Shown here: positions 23,233 through 35,264 of the stretch, piece by piece | Position numbering within the stretch: position 1 is the first letter of the stretch | Layout: every line of letters starts with the position of its first letter | Assembly: GCA_017607445.1 (NCBI GenBank) | Contig: JAEVHH010000002.1 | Span: forward strand, 5,486,001 to 5,550,000 | From: Histoplasma ohiense | Lineage: Eukaryota; Ascomycota; Eurotiomycetes; Onygenales; Ajellomycetaceae | DNA: 64,000 nucleotides | Direction of reading: 5' to 3' | Notes under the pieces: generated by a model | Told to the model about the DNA's origin: nothing | Database searches by the model: none | What the model saw: the letters and a program-made list of their open reading frames with translations, nothing else | Program-made: the position numbers and the translations under genes

Positions 23233-24619
23233 ATCGCGGACTTTTGGAAGCGGTTGTTGTTCATGGAGAACTGATAGGGCTTAGCTGGCGCCGTGGCAAT
23301 GCAATTACACCTTGGTGGTTGGAGGTGGCGTTTTCGATGCGAAGATGTTTCTTCTGAAATAGAGTTTTTTGTTTCTTTTGGTCCTTTTTCTTTTTTTTTT
23401 TCTCTTTCCTTTTCTTTATTTGTTATTCTTATGTGTATTTTGGGGGGGTGTTTCACTGCAACCGGTGCTTCTTGATAAAAACAATCAATTCAGTAATAAG
23501 AGACAGGTACACGCCATTGCAGCCAAGATCTCAGATACGAAGTATGATCCTAAGCTTGATATCTGGAAACGCGATAATGAAGGAGTTACCAAGAACAGAC
23601 GCGTCCTTTGTAGTTCTGTCTCATCAAATTTTCGTTAAGGGACATCAACGAGCTGAAGCCTTTCTATGGGAGAGTTGTAGCTAGTAGCAAAGCCGATCTG
23701 ACGGGATAGGTCTCGCTTGGGGAGAAATTTGCTGTTTTTGAATAGTTTTCCATTCAACACACTGTTTGTAGGATTGTATACGAGGAATCTGGGATGGAGG
23801 CCCAGCGCCACCAGTTATTTCAGCAGTCTGACTGAAACTTCTCCGATTTACTTCGGAAAGTTGTCTCCAACGTTCATTTCCTCCGATAAGTATTTTCTCA
23901 TAATTGGTTTATCTAGGCAAATAATTTTTATTTGCTTGCATCTAGTCCTTTTTTACCCTGGGTGCTTCGATATCTGACAACAACCTGATCAGATCCTTGC
24001 CTGATGGAGACACAAGAAATGTGAATTTTCTAACGTATCCTGGCAATAATTTAGTGAGTTAACTCTATCTCTGCTAGTCGGGGTACTAAAAAAGCATCCA
24101 AGACAGGCATCTAGTTTCAGAATGTCTTTGATTCAACCTCGACAACAGAGACAGAGAGGAACTCCGATGTGTTTCTCTCTACCATCAATCCGGACTTCTC
24201 CGTCTCTGTTCCGCAACTAGCAAACACTGTATGCGAGGTTCAAGCGGTGAAAGAAATGGGATTCTGAAGTCGCACCGGCGCCTGTGCCTTCCGGTCCGAG
24301 ACTGCTCGGACCAGGCGATCCCTGCTCCACCGGTGCTTACTCCCCGCCAGAGATGGTAGTCGCATTTCGTATACCAGTCCGCATGAAGAAATATCAACGA
24401 CGCCTGTCATCGGCCCCTCGCGTTTGGGACGGTTTTATACGTAAGACCTCTCCATACTCCTATACTCCTACAACTCCCAAGACCTCCTGCGCATTCCCTG
24501 GATCTCCTAGATCTCCTAGAAGCCTCACCGGTACGGCTCAAAGGACACCTCTATATTTAATTCCATTTTGACTCCGGAAACTGGCAAGCGTACGCTCGTT
24601 TAATCACTCCTATTCTTCC

Positions 24620-27467
24620 ATGCAAATGGCGGACGAAGCGGCTTTGCGACACCTCATCTTTGACCATCCTATCATCGACAATCATGCTCACAATATCCTC
24701 AAAGCAGACAGCGCCTCCAATTACGACAGGTACCCTTTTGAAACTATTACCTCAGAAGCCAAGGGCGAATCTTTAGGGAGTCACGCTGCCAATTCTCTTG
24801 CACTAATCAGAGCTGTCAACCAGCTAGCAGAGCTATTCGGATGTGCGCCCGAATTAAGCTCCATCAAGTCCGCAAGAGAAAAGGAAATCGAGAACGATTA
24901 TGACGGTCTGGTCAAGAAATGCCTCACGGGGACTCATATGTTGTTGATAGATGATGGCTTGCCTGAAGGAGACATGGAGTTATACTCATGGCACGACCAA
25001 TTCACCAATGCAGCCTCGAAAAGGATCGTCCGCATTGAGGCCGTCGCTGCCAATATAATTGACAAACTGCTGGAGACCCGGAACATTTCCCGAAAATCCC
25101 TGCTCTCGGCAGAGCTAAAGAGCGCCAAAGATTTCTGGAATGCGTTCCGAGATAGCTTTAGCGCGGCGATAAAAAACTCGTTGGATGATCCTGCCGTTGT
25201 CGGGTTTAAATCTGTTGTCTGCTACAGAACCGGCCTCAAGATCTGGAAAGGTTCCGCAGAAGCACTATTTGCTAGCTTCGAAACTTACTTTCGACACTTT
25301 GTGGAGACTGGGGAATCCAGAATCCAGAACAAGCCATTGAATGATTATCTCGTCATATCTGTTCTTGAGCATATATCCCAGCAGTCAAAGGAGTCGAGAA
25401 AACCAATCCAATTCCACACAGGCTTGGGAGATTCCGATATAAATTTGCTACGGTCAAACCCAGCCCACCTTCAGAATTTGATTGAAGAGTATCCCAATGT
25501 TGATTTTGTGCTGCTACATTCGTCATATCCATACACCCGAGAAGCAGGGTACTTGGCTAGCATATATGCGAACGCGTATCTAGATGTTGGTGAGGTCTTC
25601 CCCATGACCAGCCGAGATGCTCAACTCTCCATCCTCCGACAAAGTCTGGAGTTGGTCCCCAGCACCAAGCTCCTTTGGAGCACGGATGGGCATTACCATC
25701 CAGAAACATTCTGGCTTGCGAATAAGCAATTTCGGCAAGCTTTATACACGGTAAGCAAAGGCCGATCCGGATATCAATTTCGTTAACAGCCTGGTCATTT
25801 TCCGTTAACTAGCTACTCCATTAGATTTTTACGGAATATGTCTACCATGGGGATTACACATATGGCCAGGCCATGGAAGCTGTTCGGGATATATTGTTTT
25901 TCAATTCCAACCGACTCTACAACCTCAAGCAATCGCCGGATAGTCCCGATTTCGATCTCAATTATCTTCAAACTCGAGGCTTAAGCCCGGTAGTATTTCA
26001 AACAGCGACCACACCCACACCAGAAGATATACTTAAAAAGTTCCTTCATAAGAAGTCCGTGGACTTTATATGGATGCAATGGGTCGACTATACTGCCACT
26101 GTGCGTGTTCGAATGTTTCCAATCCGGCAATTTAAGAAAATTGTCAGTTCAAAACACAAAGTGGGAATCTGTTTGGCTGTTATGATCATGTTGCAGAACG
26201 ACCATCTCGCATCCCCTGAACCTTTGTCCACGGGCGAGTTCATTCTAACACCGGATGTCACTACTTTATGCCGGAATATTGGACTCTCCTCACGCAGTGC
26301 AACGGTTATGACATTCTGGAAAAATCAAGACGGCGGTGAACTTGAAGGGTGTCCTCGAACTATTCTTCAAAATACTGTTAACAAATGCCAAAGTGAGTAT
26401 GGAATTAAAACGCTTGTGGGGTTCGAGATAGAAGTAGTCTTCATGAAGATTTCTAAGGAGGGTAGTTCTACCTCTTACTCCCCTTGGTTCACTAATCACT
26501 CGTGGTCAAACATCACCACGGAAAATGTGCAAGCCTTGCCAATGATTGAAAAGATTGTCGATAAACTAGCAGATATAGACATCCACCTTCAGCAGTTCCA
26601 TACTGAATCTGGTCCCAGTCAATTTGAGTTTATTTTACCACCGTCTACACCACTTGCTGCCTGTGATACTCTCATCCAGGCCCGACAAACTATCACTGAC
26701 GTTGCTGCGCAATATGGTGTGCGAGCCACGCTCCACCCTCGCCCAATCCCTAACGCTGCAGGCACTGCATCTCACACCCACCTCTCGATTACACCAACTA
26801 CCTTCAAAGACAACTTCCTAGCAGGGCTACTCCAAAATTTACCATCGGTTTCACCTTTTACATTGCCACAAGATGCCAGTTATGAACGAATTGCGGAAGG
26901 AATCTGGTCAGGCGGAGTATGGGTAGCTTGGGGGTACCAGAATCGCGAAACGCCCATTCGCGAAGTGTCTTCGGGCCACTGGGAGTTCAAACCCATGGAT
27001 GGATTGGCCAATCCGTATTTAGCAGTCGCTGCAATTATTGGCTCAGGATATCTCGGCATTAAAAATAGGATGCCGTTGACAATCAAGGGGTGTAATGGTA
27101 TCATATTTCCCTCTCCAATCATGACCTTGTCTTGTTTTCCGCAATTGAATTCCATCGCCTGCCCTGCTTTCTTGGTTGCAATTGCCATCAGGCATATATG
27201 GAAAAGCATTAGCTGACTCTCATTCTCGAAAATCTAGTTAACACCGCAGCGCTCTCGCCGTCCCAGCGGGCAGCTCTATCAATCACAACCCGCATTCCCT
27301 CATCGCTAGAAGAGAGCCTCAAAGCTCTTGAATCTAATGTTGAACTACAAACTCTTTTGGGCCCAGGATTTGTCAGGCGGTACGTATGCGTTCGACGAGG
27401 AGAACAGAAAATGCTGAACGCGATGGACAAGGAGCAGAGGCGGAATTGGTTGATTGAAAGGTATTGA
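24620..27467 (+). CDS. FluG-like amidohydrolase/glutamine synthetase fusion protein
   Basis: A two-domain protein of the FluG type; in Aspergillus nidulans FluG is needed to make an extracellular signal that triggers conidiation. Exons are 24620-25750, 25825-27097 and 27238-27467, giving 877 aa, close to the family length. The N-terminal ~400 residues form an amidohydrolase-like barrel with the metal-binding HxH in IIDNHAHN, IQFHTG, and LLWSTDGHYHPET. The C-terminal half is a type I glutamine synthetase-like domain: GFEIEVVFM, HTESGPSQFEF, THLSI, YQNRETPIREV and EFKPMDGLANPYLA. The last intron contains an open stretch that would end the protein early if unspliced; the acceptor at TCTAG (27236-27237) restores the family C-terminus ending RRNWLIERY. 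Whether it acts as a developmental signal enzyme, or in nitrogen metabolism like other fusions of this type, cannot be told from sequence. Confidence 0.88.
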
Positions 27468-28840
27468 CTTGGGATTTGATATAATCCCAACCATTCAAGG
27501 TAGAATTGGGTTATTTTAATTTTCCTTCCTTTTCGTAAAGACGTTTTCTGTTTTCCGTTTTCGGTGCGCGTTCGTGGCTTTCCCTAAGACGCCTTGCTAT
27601 CAATACAAGTAATGTCCTGTCTATTTCGATTTTTATTGTTCATTTTTAACACTTTTCCTTGAAATTCCAGCATGAATTCGTGGTTAATGGAAATTCCCAG
27701 CTAGTGTAATCAAGTTAACACCATTGGTATCAGTGTCTAGCTAGAAGTTGTGTTAATGAAATTCTATTATTACTAGCTTTTCCTTATTTTTTTTTATTTT
27801 TGAAAAAAAAAAAAATTTGTGTCTATTTGTTTCTCCTTTAGTCCTTTGGACAAAACACGAGAAGAAAAACAAAATAATTTCAATTTCATTGCACATTTTC
27901 TCGAATGGTTGATCGTTGAAGTCAGCAAATTGATTATAACCCCCAAACGGTTCCCGGAGCGGGCGGAAATTACCCAAGGCTTGGCGCTTTTGGCGCTTTC
28001 CCGCTCCGCTCCGCCCAGCACTAACAAAGGTTCATCGTGGGGGGAGAGGAATATTTAATTCTAGTCGAGCGCTCATCATTACTAGGTTTTATGACGTATA
28101 TGATCTGGGTAGATAGAATACTAGCAGCCCCCGTCATTTTACTCCATCCCGTCATTTCTCTCGTAAAGAAAGTACAAAAATTAAAAAAAAAAATAAAAAT
28201 AAAAATAAATAAATAAATAACTCAATATTGGTAGCAATATTCACCGAAGAATCTTTTAAAAATCTACGTGTAGCTAACTACTCAAAACTTACATTCACAA
28301 TTTAAAATCGCGAGTGGAAAAAAGAGACTGGAACGGACTACGTATGCATGTTTATGTTCCTTAGCAGCCATACACTAGGCGGACGGCACATCCCCCACTC
28401 CCCGCATCTGTGTTTTTTGCTTCCCTCTTCTATTTTCATCCAAGATTGCAATGCACGTACAAAACAGCCACCCAGTAAAAAGCCTTCAACCGAAAGCAAT
28501 GCACCATGTATCCATAATAAAAGATAAAATAAGAGAAAGAACATGTAGAAGCGCATCATAATCTAATCAATCGTCGAGGGTAAGACAGAAAATGGAAAGA
28601 AAAATAAATAAAATAAATAAACGTAGCGCATATACCTATCTGCAATGTAGATAGGAACTTGAAAACATGTTGAACATCATGTCTTGATCATAAAAAAAGA
28701 GAAATTTTGTGGAATGTAGGCTGAGACATTGATTGTATCACCCACTTTCTCACAATGTTCCGAAAAGAAAAAGGTCGGGATTTAATCCTGACCTACACAG
28801 TATGCGGGTAGGTGTATGGTAACCTCCAAAAAACACCTGT
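27468..28840. other. Intergenic region between convergent genes
   Basis: About 1.4 kb between the 3' ends of the FluG-like gene and the MFS transporter. It is AT-rich, with an A-rich run near 28165-28215 built of AAATA/AAAT units. No gene is supported. It presumably holds both 3' UTRs. Confidence 0.6.
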
Positions 28841-31398
28841 TTAAAATTTCTCCATCAACCGCCTGCGGACAGTCCACATACGAGCCCTTTTCCCGTAAAT
28901 ATACAACGGAATAGAGGAGAGCATGCAAGCAATATGAATCCCACCCAAACAGACGAAGACATCCCGTGCCCCATCTGATTTGAGCCATTGAACAAAGAAC
29001 AATGAAAATACGAAACCATGCAATACATCTATCATTGAAATAATGGTTAGCAATGGGGCTACGTTGGTTGCCAATGGAATGGCGTACTCGAGATAAAAAT
29101 TTGGTCGGTAACTTACTTTTGCTGAAATTCAGTGTAACCAGAGCCTCGCCTGCATACTGACGGTAGCTATCGACGCAAAAGGTAATGGCTGTCGTGCTTC
29201 CCACAGAGCATCCAAAGGAGAGAATGCCGAAGAAGACAGTGGGTACGATCCACCGATCCCTTTCCTGAGCGCTCCACCCAAAACCCATCAGGCCCATAGC
29301 GGTGGTCAATGTAATTGGCACTGCCATAACAAGCCGAAATTCAGGTTCATAAATGCCGCCATTTCGACGTGTCATGAACCGCACCACTACGTCTGAAAAT
29401 TTGCCTGCCACCACCGTGCCAACGATACCGCCGACGAAGGGCGATATATATATGAGACCAGTGCCCAGAGCGGAAAAATTATAAGTTTCCCTATCCCGAA
29501 AGATTTCTGCCACGGCTTCCGATAGGACGATCAACCACCCAACGGATAGGGCGTAGACCATGGCCGACCACAAGACGGCAGGGTAGGCGAAAAGGATAAA
29601 TGGACGGACCAAGACACGCAGCCACTTATCTTGTGAAAGCCGGCCGTGGAACAGTTGAAGAGAGTGGGAAAATCCCAGAGGAGGACTGGTCTGGAGATTT
29701 CTAGTGTAAGGATGGATTGGAGGAAGGGACGAAGCATATGATGCGGCTGAGGTGGTTGAGGTATCCCGACGAGGTATAGGACGAGCGGTAGGACGAGCGG
29801 TAGGACGAGCGGTAGGACGAGCGGTAGGACGAGCGGTAGGACGAGCGGCTTCAATGTCAGAGGTTTTCTCCTGTGGTTTTGGTTCATTCTGCGCACTAGT
29901 TTGGTCATCAGGAGCAGCTGGCACGGTAAGTTGCGAATAAGAACCCTCTCTTCTGTTTCCATTTTCTTTGGATGTTTGCTGGCAGGAATTGCGACTAGAT
30001 TTCTCGTTAAGCTCATCTTCCCCTTTATCGCCAAGGGGAACTTCCGCAAAGCCGACATGAGCATCTTTGCGCTTTGACAATGCTTCCGGAGAGACCATTG
30101 CATTTTGGTCCTTTTCTACAGCAGGAGTGACAGTGCTAGTGGCTAAGCCTCGACGTCCCGACATAAGGAGATCAGAAAGGCTCCGGCGAGCGACAGGGCG
30201 TTTTTGACGACGACGCGGGGTCCGGTCCCAGAAGCTCTCAGGGACAAATAAAAACACCAAAATAAGCCCAAATCCAGTCGTAATGGCCACAATCCTGTAA
30301 AGTAAGTTAGGTGTCGTTTCAATATGTAGAAGGAGAAAGGGAGGACTCACCAGAATACCCAACGCCAGCCTAAACTTTGTGTGATCGCCGCACTAACCAA
30401 CGGGACCAAGTTTTTGCCACCCAATAAGAGGAGAGTGTAAATTCCGACTCGATACGCACGCTCATGCAAAAAGAAAATTTCTGCGATAGTAGCAGAGGGA
30501 AGGCATTCAACAGGACTGACCGCAACGCCCTGGAAGATTCGAGCGAGAAGCAAGCTCACAAAATTGGGAGAAACAGCGCACCAAACAGCTGAAACAATGA
30601 ACAGAGCAGAGCCCAGAAGATAAATTGGGCGTTTTCCATAAAGAATTGCTGTGGGTGACATCACCACTGAGCCAAGGCCAAGTCCCAACATGTACAGGCC
30701 AGTGGTCAGAGCAACCTGGTGTGATGTGATACCAAAAGTTTCCGAAACATCGTTGTATGCAGCTGCTAGAATGGGCGTCATTCCTCCACCAAGCATGGAG
30801 TAAAAGCCCAAGGATAGAAGGGAAAGATCCCGACGCCAAGAAGGCCAATTAAGTGGATCGTTCAGCGAATCATCTGGCTGAGGATCCAAGACGATGGAGC
30901 CGTCAGCCGTCCGTTTCATTTGGGAAACATGTGAACGCGAGGATGCCCGAGACGGCGGGTAGGGAGACGGAAAAGACGATGCTGATGTTCTTGCAGGTTG
31001 TTGTCGAAGTCCAAGCGGCTCATTTCGGTTGGAGGAGAGGAGAATGACAGTTCCTGTATATTAAAAATTGGAGTTCAGCATAGTTATCTGAAAACCTACG
31101 TGGAAGCCACTTTCCGCACTCGACAGGGATCTAAAAGCTTACCAGGCACTTCATCAGTCTCCTTATCATTTAAAACACCGAAAGACCACTTCTCCCGCTC
31201 TGGTTGATAGTCATTTGATCCATCCGACCTATCCTCATCACTGCTCTGCATTCGTAATATTTTTTTCCATTTCACTCTATTCAGCACGGGGGAGTTGGAG
31301 CCGTTGCTCATATTACTCCCCGGACTTGCATCAACATTGTCATTATCACTGGACGGTGCTGTGGAAGAACGGGGAAATGTAGTTGGATCTGCCGACAT
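28841..31398 (-). CDS. MFS transporter with extended N-terminus and long central loop
   Basis: A major facilitator transporter of the fungal drug:H+/polyspecific type at the plasma membrane; substrate unknown. Four phase-consistent exons, 31398-31143, 31053-30351, 30294-29117 and 29028-28841, give 774 aa. The first ~120 residues are a hydrophilic N-terminus containing SSDEDRSDGS and the EVPGTVILL strip. The conserved DPQPDDSLNDPLNWPSWRRD enters the first helix. Helix 2-3 shows GLGLGSVVMSPTAILYGKRP, and helix 5 the FQGVAVSPVECLPSATIAEIFF element. A long central cytosolic loop (about 200 aa) carries a six-unit RPTA repeat. The C-terminus ends YGKRARMWTVRRRLMEKF. An extra in-frame reading past 29117 is intronic. 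The segment LNFSK|NVLHGFVFSLFF across the last intron matches the family well, supporting that acceptor. Confidence 0.9.
29779..29850 (-). repeat. 12-bp tandem repeat (six units) in the MFS loop
   Basis: Six head-to-tail copies of GGACGAGCGGTA (the last ends CT) encode RPTA repeats in the central loop of the transporter. The unit is a multiple of three, so copy-number change would keep the frame. Confidence 0.95.
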
Positions 31399-33742
31399 GA
31401 GGGATCTAGCGAATTCGGTTTGTTAAGCCTCGTGTCTCGGAGCCGCAATGTGCCTTTCTCAATGCCTGCGTGAAACGATGCGTGGAAGGAGGTAGGCAAG
31501 AAAGGCGGACCGGAGGGAGTTTGAGGAAATTCACCCTTTAATGAACCCTGGATGAGAAGAGAAGAGAAGAGAGGACATTCACAAGATCTAATTTATTTAT
31601 CTCACAAACGAGATATTCATTGAGGGAAGAAGCGTGAAAGACAAATAAAGAAGCCAATTTAGCCAGACTGGTAGGAGTTTGATGAAAACCTTACATACCC
31701 ACCCCACAAATGCAACAAGGAACAGGCGAATTAAAAAAAACCGGAATATCCGAAGGAAATATAGAAGAGGGAGAGGAAAGGACAGGTAATGAAAAAGGTG
31801 CGGGCGGGCTCATATAAGGTCATGGCGTAGAGGAATTCGCCCCAACCCAAGCAAAAAGCCAAAGTCCACGTTGAAGCTTGGATGTTGCAGGTGGAATAGC
31901 TGCGGGAGCTTTGTCAGGACATTAGCGACATGCGCTAGAGACTTGGCGTGTACCTCCCCATGCAGCAATCGTTCACACTGTTTCAGGTATCCACTCAGTA
32001 CCCCAGCCACAGTCAAAATGTCCTCGTCCATGGCCCCTCACCAGCTTTCCCCCATGGCACCCATTGCCCTGTCCTAGCGGAACGGCCAATCTACCGGAAG
32101 CGAGTAGTATAAATCTTTCTATTCGCGTCTTGCCATTGCTGCCATTGCTCCCATGTTTGTTGAAGGATGTCAACTTGCCGAAGGCCCAGGTTATCAATCA
32201 GCATCGAGTGGAATCTGTGCTTGCCAGCGACGATCCACCGCTGCACCCAAGCTCCAAGTTTTCGCGCATGCTGTCCGCGTGCAAGGCAACTCGAGAGAAT
32301 GGCGTCATGGCTGCTCTTGGGCCCTGCAGATGAGGCACCTAAATGGCTGGCGGAGGTTGCGCTGACGCCTTGGCAGGACAAGCCTACTCGCGCCGTTGCA
32401 GCCGTGGAGGAGGAGGAGGGACATCTCCGTCGTTTGGTGTACCCAGTATGCATAGCGATGCACAGAGAGTGGGATCTCTTACAAGGAGGACAGGGGCTGT
32501 TCTCACCGCCATGCGCTGATTTGCCATCCACATCTTGGTGGACAAAATATTCATTTTGTTGCTACAGCGTGATCCGATGACTGGCGACAAGCAGGGACTA
32601 CCACTGTCGCTGGCGCAGTCCGGGGGATACAAGTGTCGCCCTTGTCATCTGATAGAGATGTTGAAACTGATGCGGTCATCATGCATCTGCTAGAGTTGGC
32701 CCTGGTCGAATTGCTCGATATTCTTTCGCTTGTGTCGGGATGATCGAACATCACAAATATATCGTCCTTCTGCACAAGTCACGCATTCGTTTTTTTTTTT
32801 TTAATCCACTTTCTTGGATAGCTGTCTTGATAACTGTCTCCCGTTATCTTGATAAAGGATTCTTGGCTTTGATAGTGGACAATGTCAACTCCATAAGGCG
32901 AACGAAGACGGGCCTGGTCCACTATTATATACTTCAACCCCACCATGTTATGCTGCATACTGACATGACCTCTATGAATTAGCAGAATTCCTTCGATGTG
33001 TGTTTTCTGCTTGTTTCTTTGAAGTATTTGTTTTCCCTGACTTCTCGAAAGCCATGGTGCCCTGCGGCTTTCTTCACAATACATTTCCTTTTCATATTCA
33101 CCACCTGATTAGGATACCCAGGCCATATACGCCAACAACGCGGAAATCACGAGCGTGTTTGCTCCAGTGATATCCTAGATATGGGCCACAGGAGGGCTTA
33201 GCGATGCCTCTAAGAGATATATACTTCTTAAGTCTTGCTCGATGGGTCCAGTGTCATCGCATCACGGTCGGCCGCGAGTGACCTCGAGATCAACACCAAC
33301 ATGACTCTCTCAGGGGAAAATGACTATGGGCTCAGGATGCATGATTACTTCCTTGTTAGTCATGTACTGTTGTCTAACATTACTATACGTATATCATTTT
33401 ACCTTAATCCTTCTGATTCTACTGCTGACATTCCATATATGCCTATATATAATACACCTCCGTTATATGTTCATGCTCGCTGCGATGCAATGCAAACTAC
33501 AGCCATCTGTTCCTCAAGTGGGCCACCCAACTGGGACGAGGATTTACAGCCATTCACTGCACCTATATCCAGGCATATAGCTACTCAGGAAATTCAATTC
33601 CCATTCCCGATCAATCTCCCTTGCGCATAACATACATATACCACAGGTTCCCCCCTCCAGCACACATATATCTACATATATATCACGCCATCAAACTTAT
33701 GGTTTCTCAAATTATACAAGGTTGAATAATACACTATCGCGT
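31399..33742. other. Spacer with possible unassigned coding traces on the minus strand
   Basis: About 2.3 kb between the MFS gene and the next + gene. Minus-strand ORFs at 31810-32031, 32091-32531 and 32551-32775 are close together and have coding-like composition (for example LTVAGVLSGYLKQCERLLHG). I could not join them with convincing introns or recognise a family. A decayed or poorly conserved gene is possible. The right part is AT-rich and should hold the promoter of the gene at 33743. Confidence 0.4.
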
Positions 33743-34945
33743 ATGCCTCCCGATGCAAGTGAAATGGCTGGCTTCTATCTTCCAAATATCCTTCAACGGA
33801 AAACACCCCCACATGCAAATGGAAATTCTCCACCTCAGGCTGAAATGATAGAGAGGGACAGTCCGCAACATGGTAGCCAACAAACGGACTCGCAAAATTT
33901 CCCCAACCCAGATGGCCATAAGTCGTCATGGCCATCTAAATACTTTGCATCTGCATTCGCTACCCGTTATGGAGCAACCAAATCTGCAGCCACTTTAGCA
34001 TCCATCACTTCCGAGGCCACTGTCAGCCAAGCAACCAATCTTCGCACCAGAATAAGCAGAAACAGCAATAATAACAACATATGCAAACTCCCAGCTTCAG
34101 TGAAACGAAATCCCTCCGATTCCCCCTGTAGAACCCCGACAAGAAACACAGACATTCCAATCCCAACCATAATCCACCCCAGCACTCCCATATCCCCATC
34201 TCCCTCTCCTGTCCATTCCTCTTCAACCCGCGCAAAACCCCACTCCATCCTCCGCCCGTCGCAAAGAAGGTCAATTCTTAAAGTAGCTGCAGACGACAGC
34301 GACCTGCGACAAGAGGAATTATACCGCCAGTATACCTCCCAATCAGACACCCGGGCCAACACATCGCGAAACGTAATCCTAACGCTCAGCGACTCCTCGG
34401 CCCAAAATGATACCAGCCCGCTTCTACCACCCTCCAAACAGATGTCGCCAACAAACCCGCCGCTCGTTGCGGGTGGCATATATACTATCCATTCCGCGCT
34501 TGGTGATCGGGAAGCAGACCCTGAGCCTGAGAGATGGGATGGCTACGTGGATGAGAGTGGCGGGCCGGGAAGTAAAGCTTCTAGCAAGAGTGGGAGGTCA
34601 TCAAGCTCCCTACACTCCGAACGCGAGAATTCTCAGGAAAGGAATAAGAAAAGGAGGAAGAAGGAGAAGAAGGCGAAGAAGAACAAGACTGTGCGCTTTG
34701 ACCATATTGATGTTCATATGTATGAGGTTGAGCGGGGTGAGGAACCTCGCTTTCGTTTTTTTGGTCGTCGAGGCGGGGGAGGTGGCGCAGAGGGATTTGG
34801 GAATGGAATTGTGAATGCGAATGCGAATGCGAATGCAGATGGGAATGGAACCAGGCGAGGTCAAGGTGCGGCTTTCAGTGAGATTGATCTTGATATTGAC
34901 CGTAGGGAGTATGTGATGGATATCCCAGATGTTATTCAAGGGTGA
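33743..34945 (+). CDS. Hypothetical low-complexity protein with RVxF-like PP1 docking motif
   Basis: A 400-aa single-exon ORF; the ATG at 33743 is the first Met in the frame. I recognise no enzyme domain. Much of it is Ser/Pro/Thr/Asn-rich and likely disordered. A basic block (KKRRKKEKKAKKNK, from about 34645) could be a nuclear localisation signal. It is followed at once by KTVRFDHIDVHMYEVERGEEP. KTVRF fits the [RK]x0-1[VI]xF docking motif for protein phosphatase 1, and the surrounding stretch is the least degenerate part of the protein. A Gly run (RRGGGGG) and an NA repeat (from GAATGC units at about 34813-34836) follow. A regulatory or scaffold protein is plausible; function is inference. 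A poly-T stretch lies downstream at about 35040-35057. Confidence 0.6.
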   Translation: MPPDASEMAGFYLPNILQRKTPPHANGNSPPQAEMIERDSPQHGSQQTDSQNFPNPDGHKSSWPSKYFASAFATRYGATKSAATLASITSEATVSQATNLRTRISRNSNNNNICKLPASVKRNPSDSPCRTPTRNTDIPIPTIIHPSTPISPSPSPVHSSSTRAKPHSILRPSQRRSILKVAADDSDLRQEELYRQYTSQSDTRANTSRNVILTLSDSSAQNDTSPLLPPSKQMSPTNPPLVAGGIYTIHSALGDREADPEPERWDGYVDESGGPGSKASSKSGRSSSSLHSERENSQERNKKRRKKEKKAKKNKTVRFDHIDVHMYEVERGEEPRFRFFGRRGGGGGAEGFGNGIVNANANANADGNGTRRGQGAAFSEIDLDIDRREYVMDIPDVIQG

Positions 34946-35264
34946 ATCTGGAAGCGAATGGGCTATGTTGGGGGTAGAGGCAGCACCGCGCGGAAGCAGA
35001 GAGGTCTTTCATTTCTATTCTTTCTCTGATTTTTGAATTGTTTTTTTTTTTTTTTTTACTGTTCTTTTTGTGTATGTATTCCTATATCTGCAATTATTTG
35101 ATACTTGGAAAGGGGGAATCTGTAACACATACATGTACTATTACATCTTACAATTTACAATGAACAATATCAAACAAAAGAACAAAGAAAAAATGAAAAG
35201 AATGCACAAAACAACCTATATACACACATACATATACATGGACACAGACACACATGCACACACA

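Larger units (their letters stand above)
22636..24619. other. Intergenic region between SSADH-like and FluG-like genes
   Basis: About 2 kb. It contains the CA repeat, an (AAC)6 tract at 23215-23232 and pyrimidine-rich runs near 23390. No gene is supported. The right part should carry the promoter of the FluG-like gene. Confidence 0.6.

Noticed and set aside
32091..32531. A minus ORF with CPPCKRSHSLC that looked like a zinc-binding motif
   Set aside because: The spacing does not match a Zn2Cys6 or other standard finger, and neighbouring ORFs could not be joined into a known family. Recorded only as an unassigned trace.
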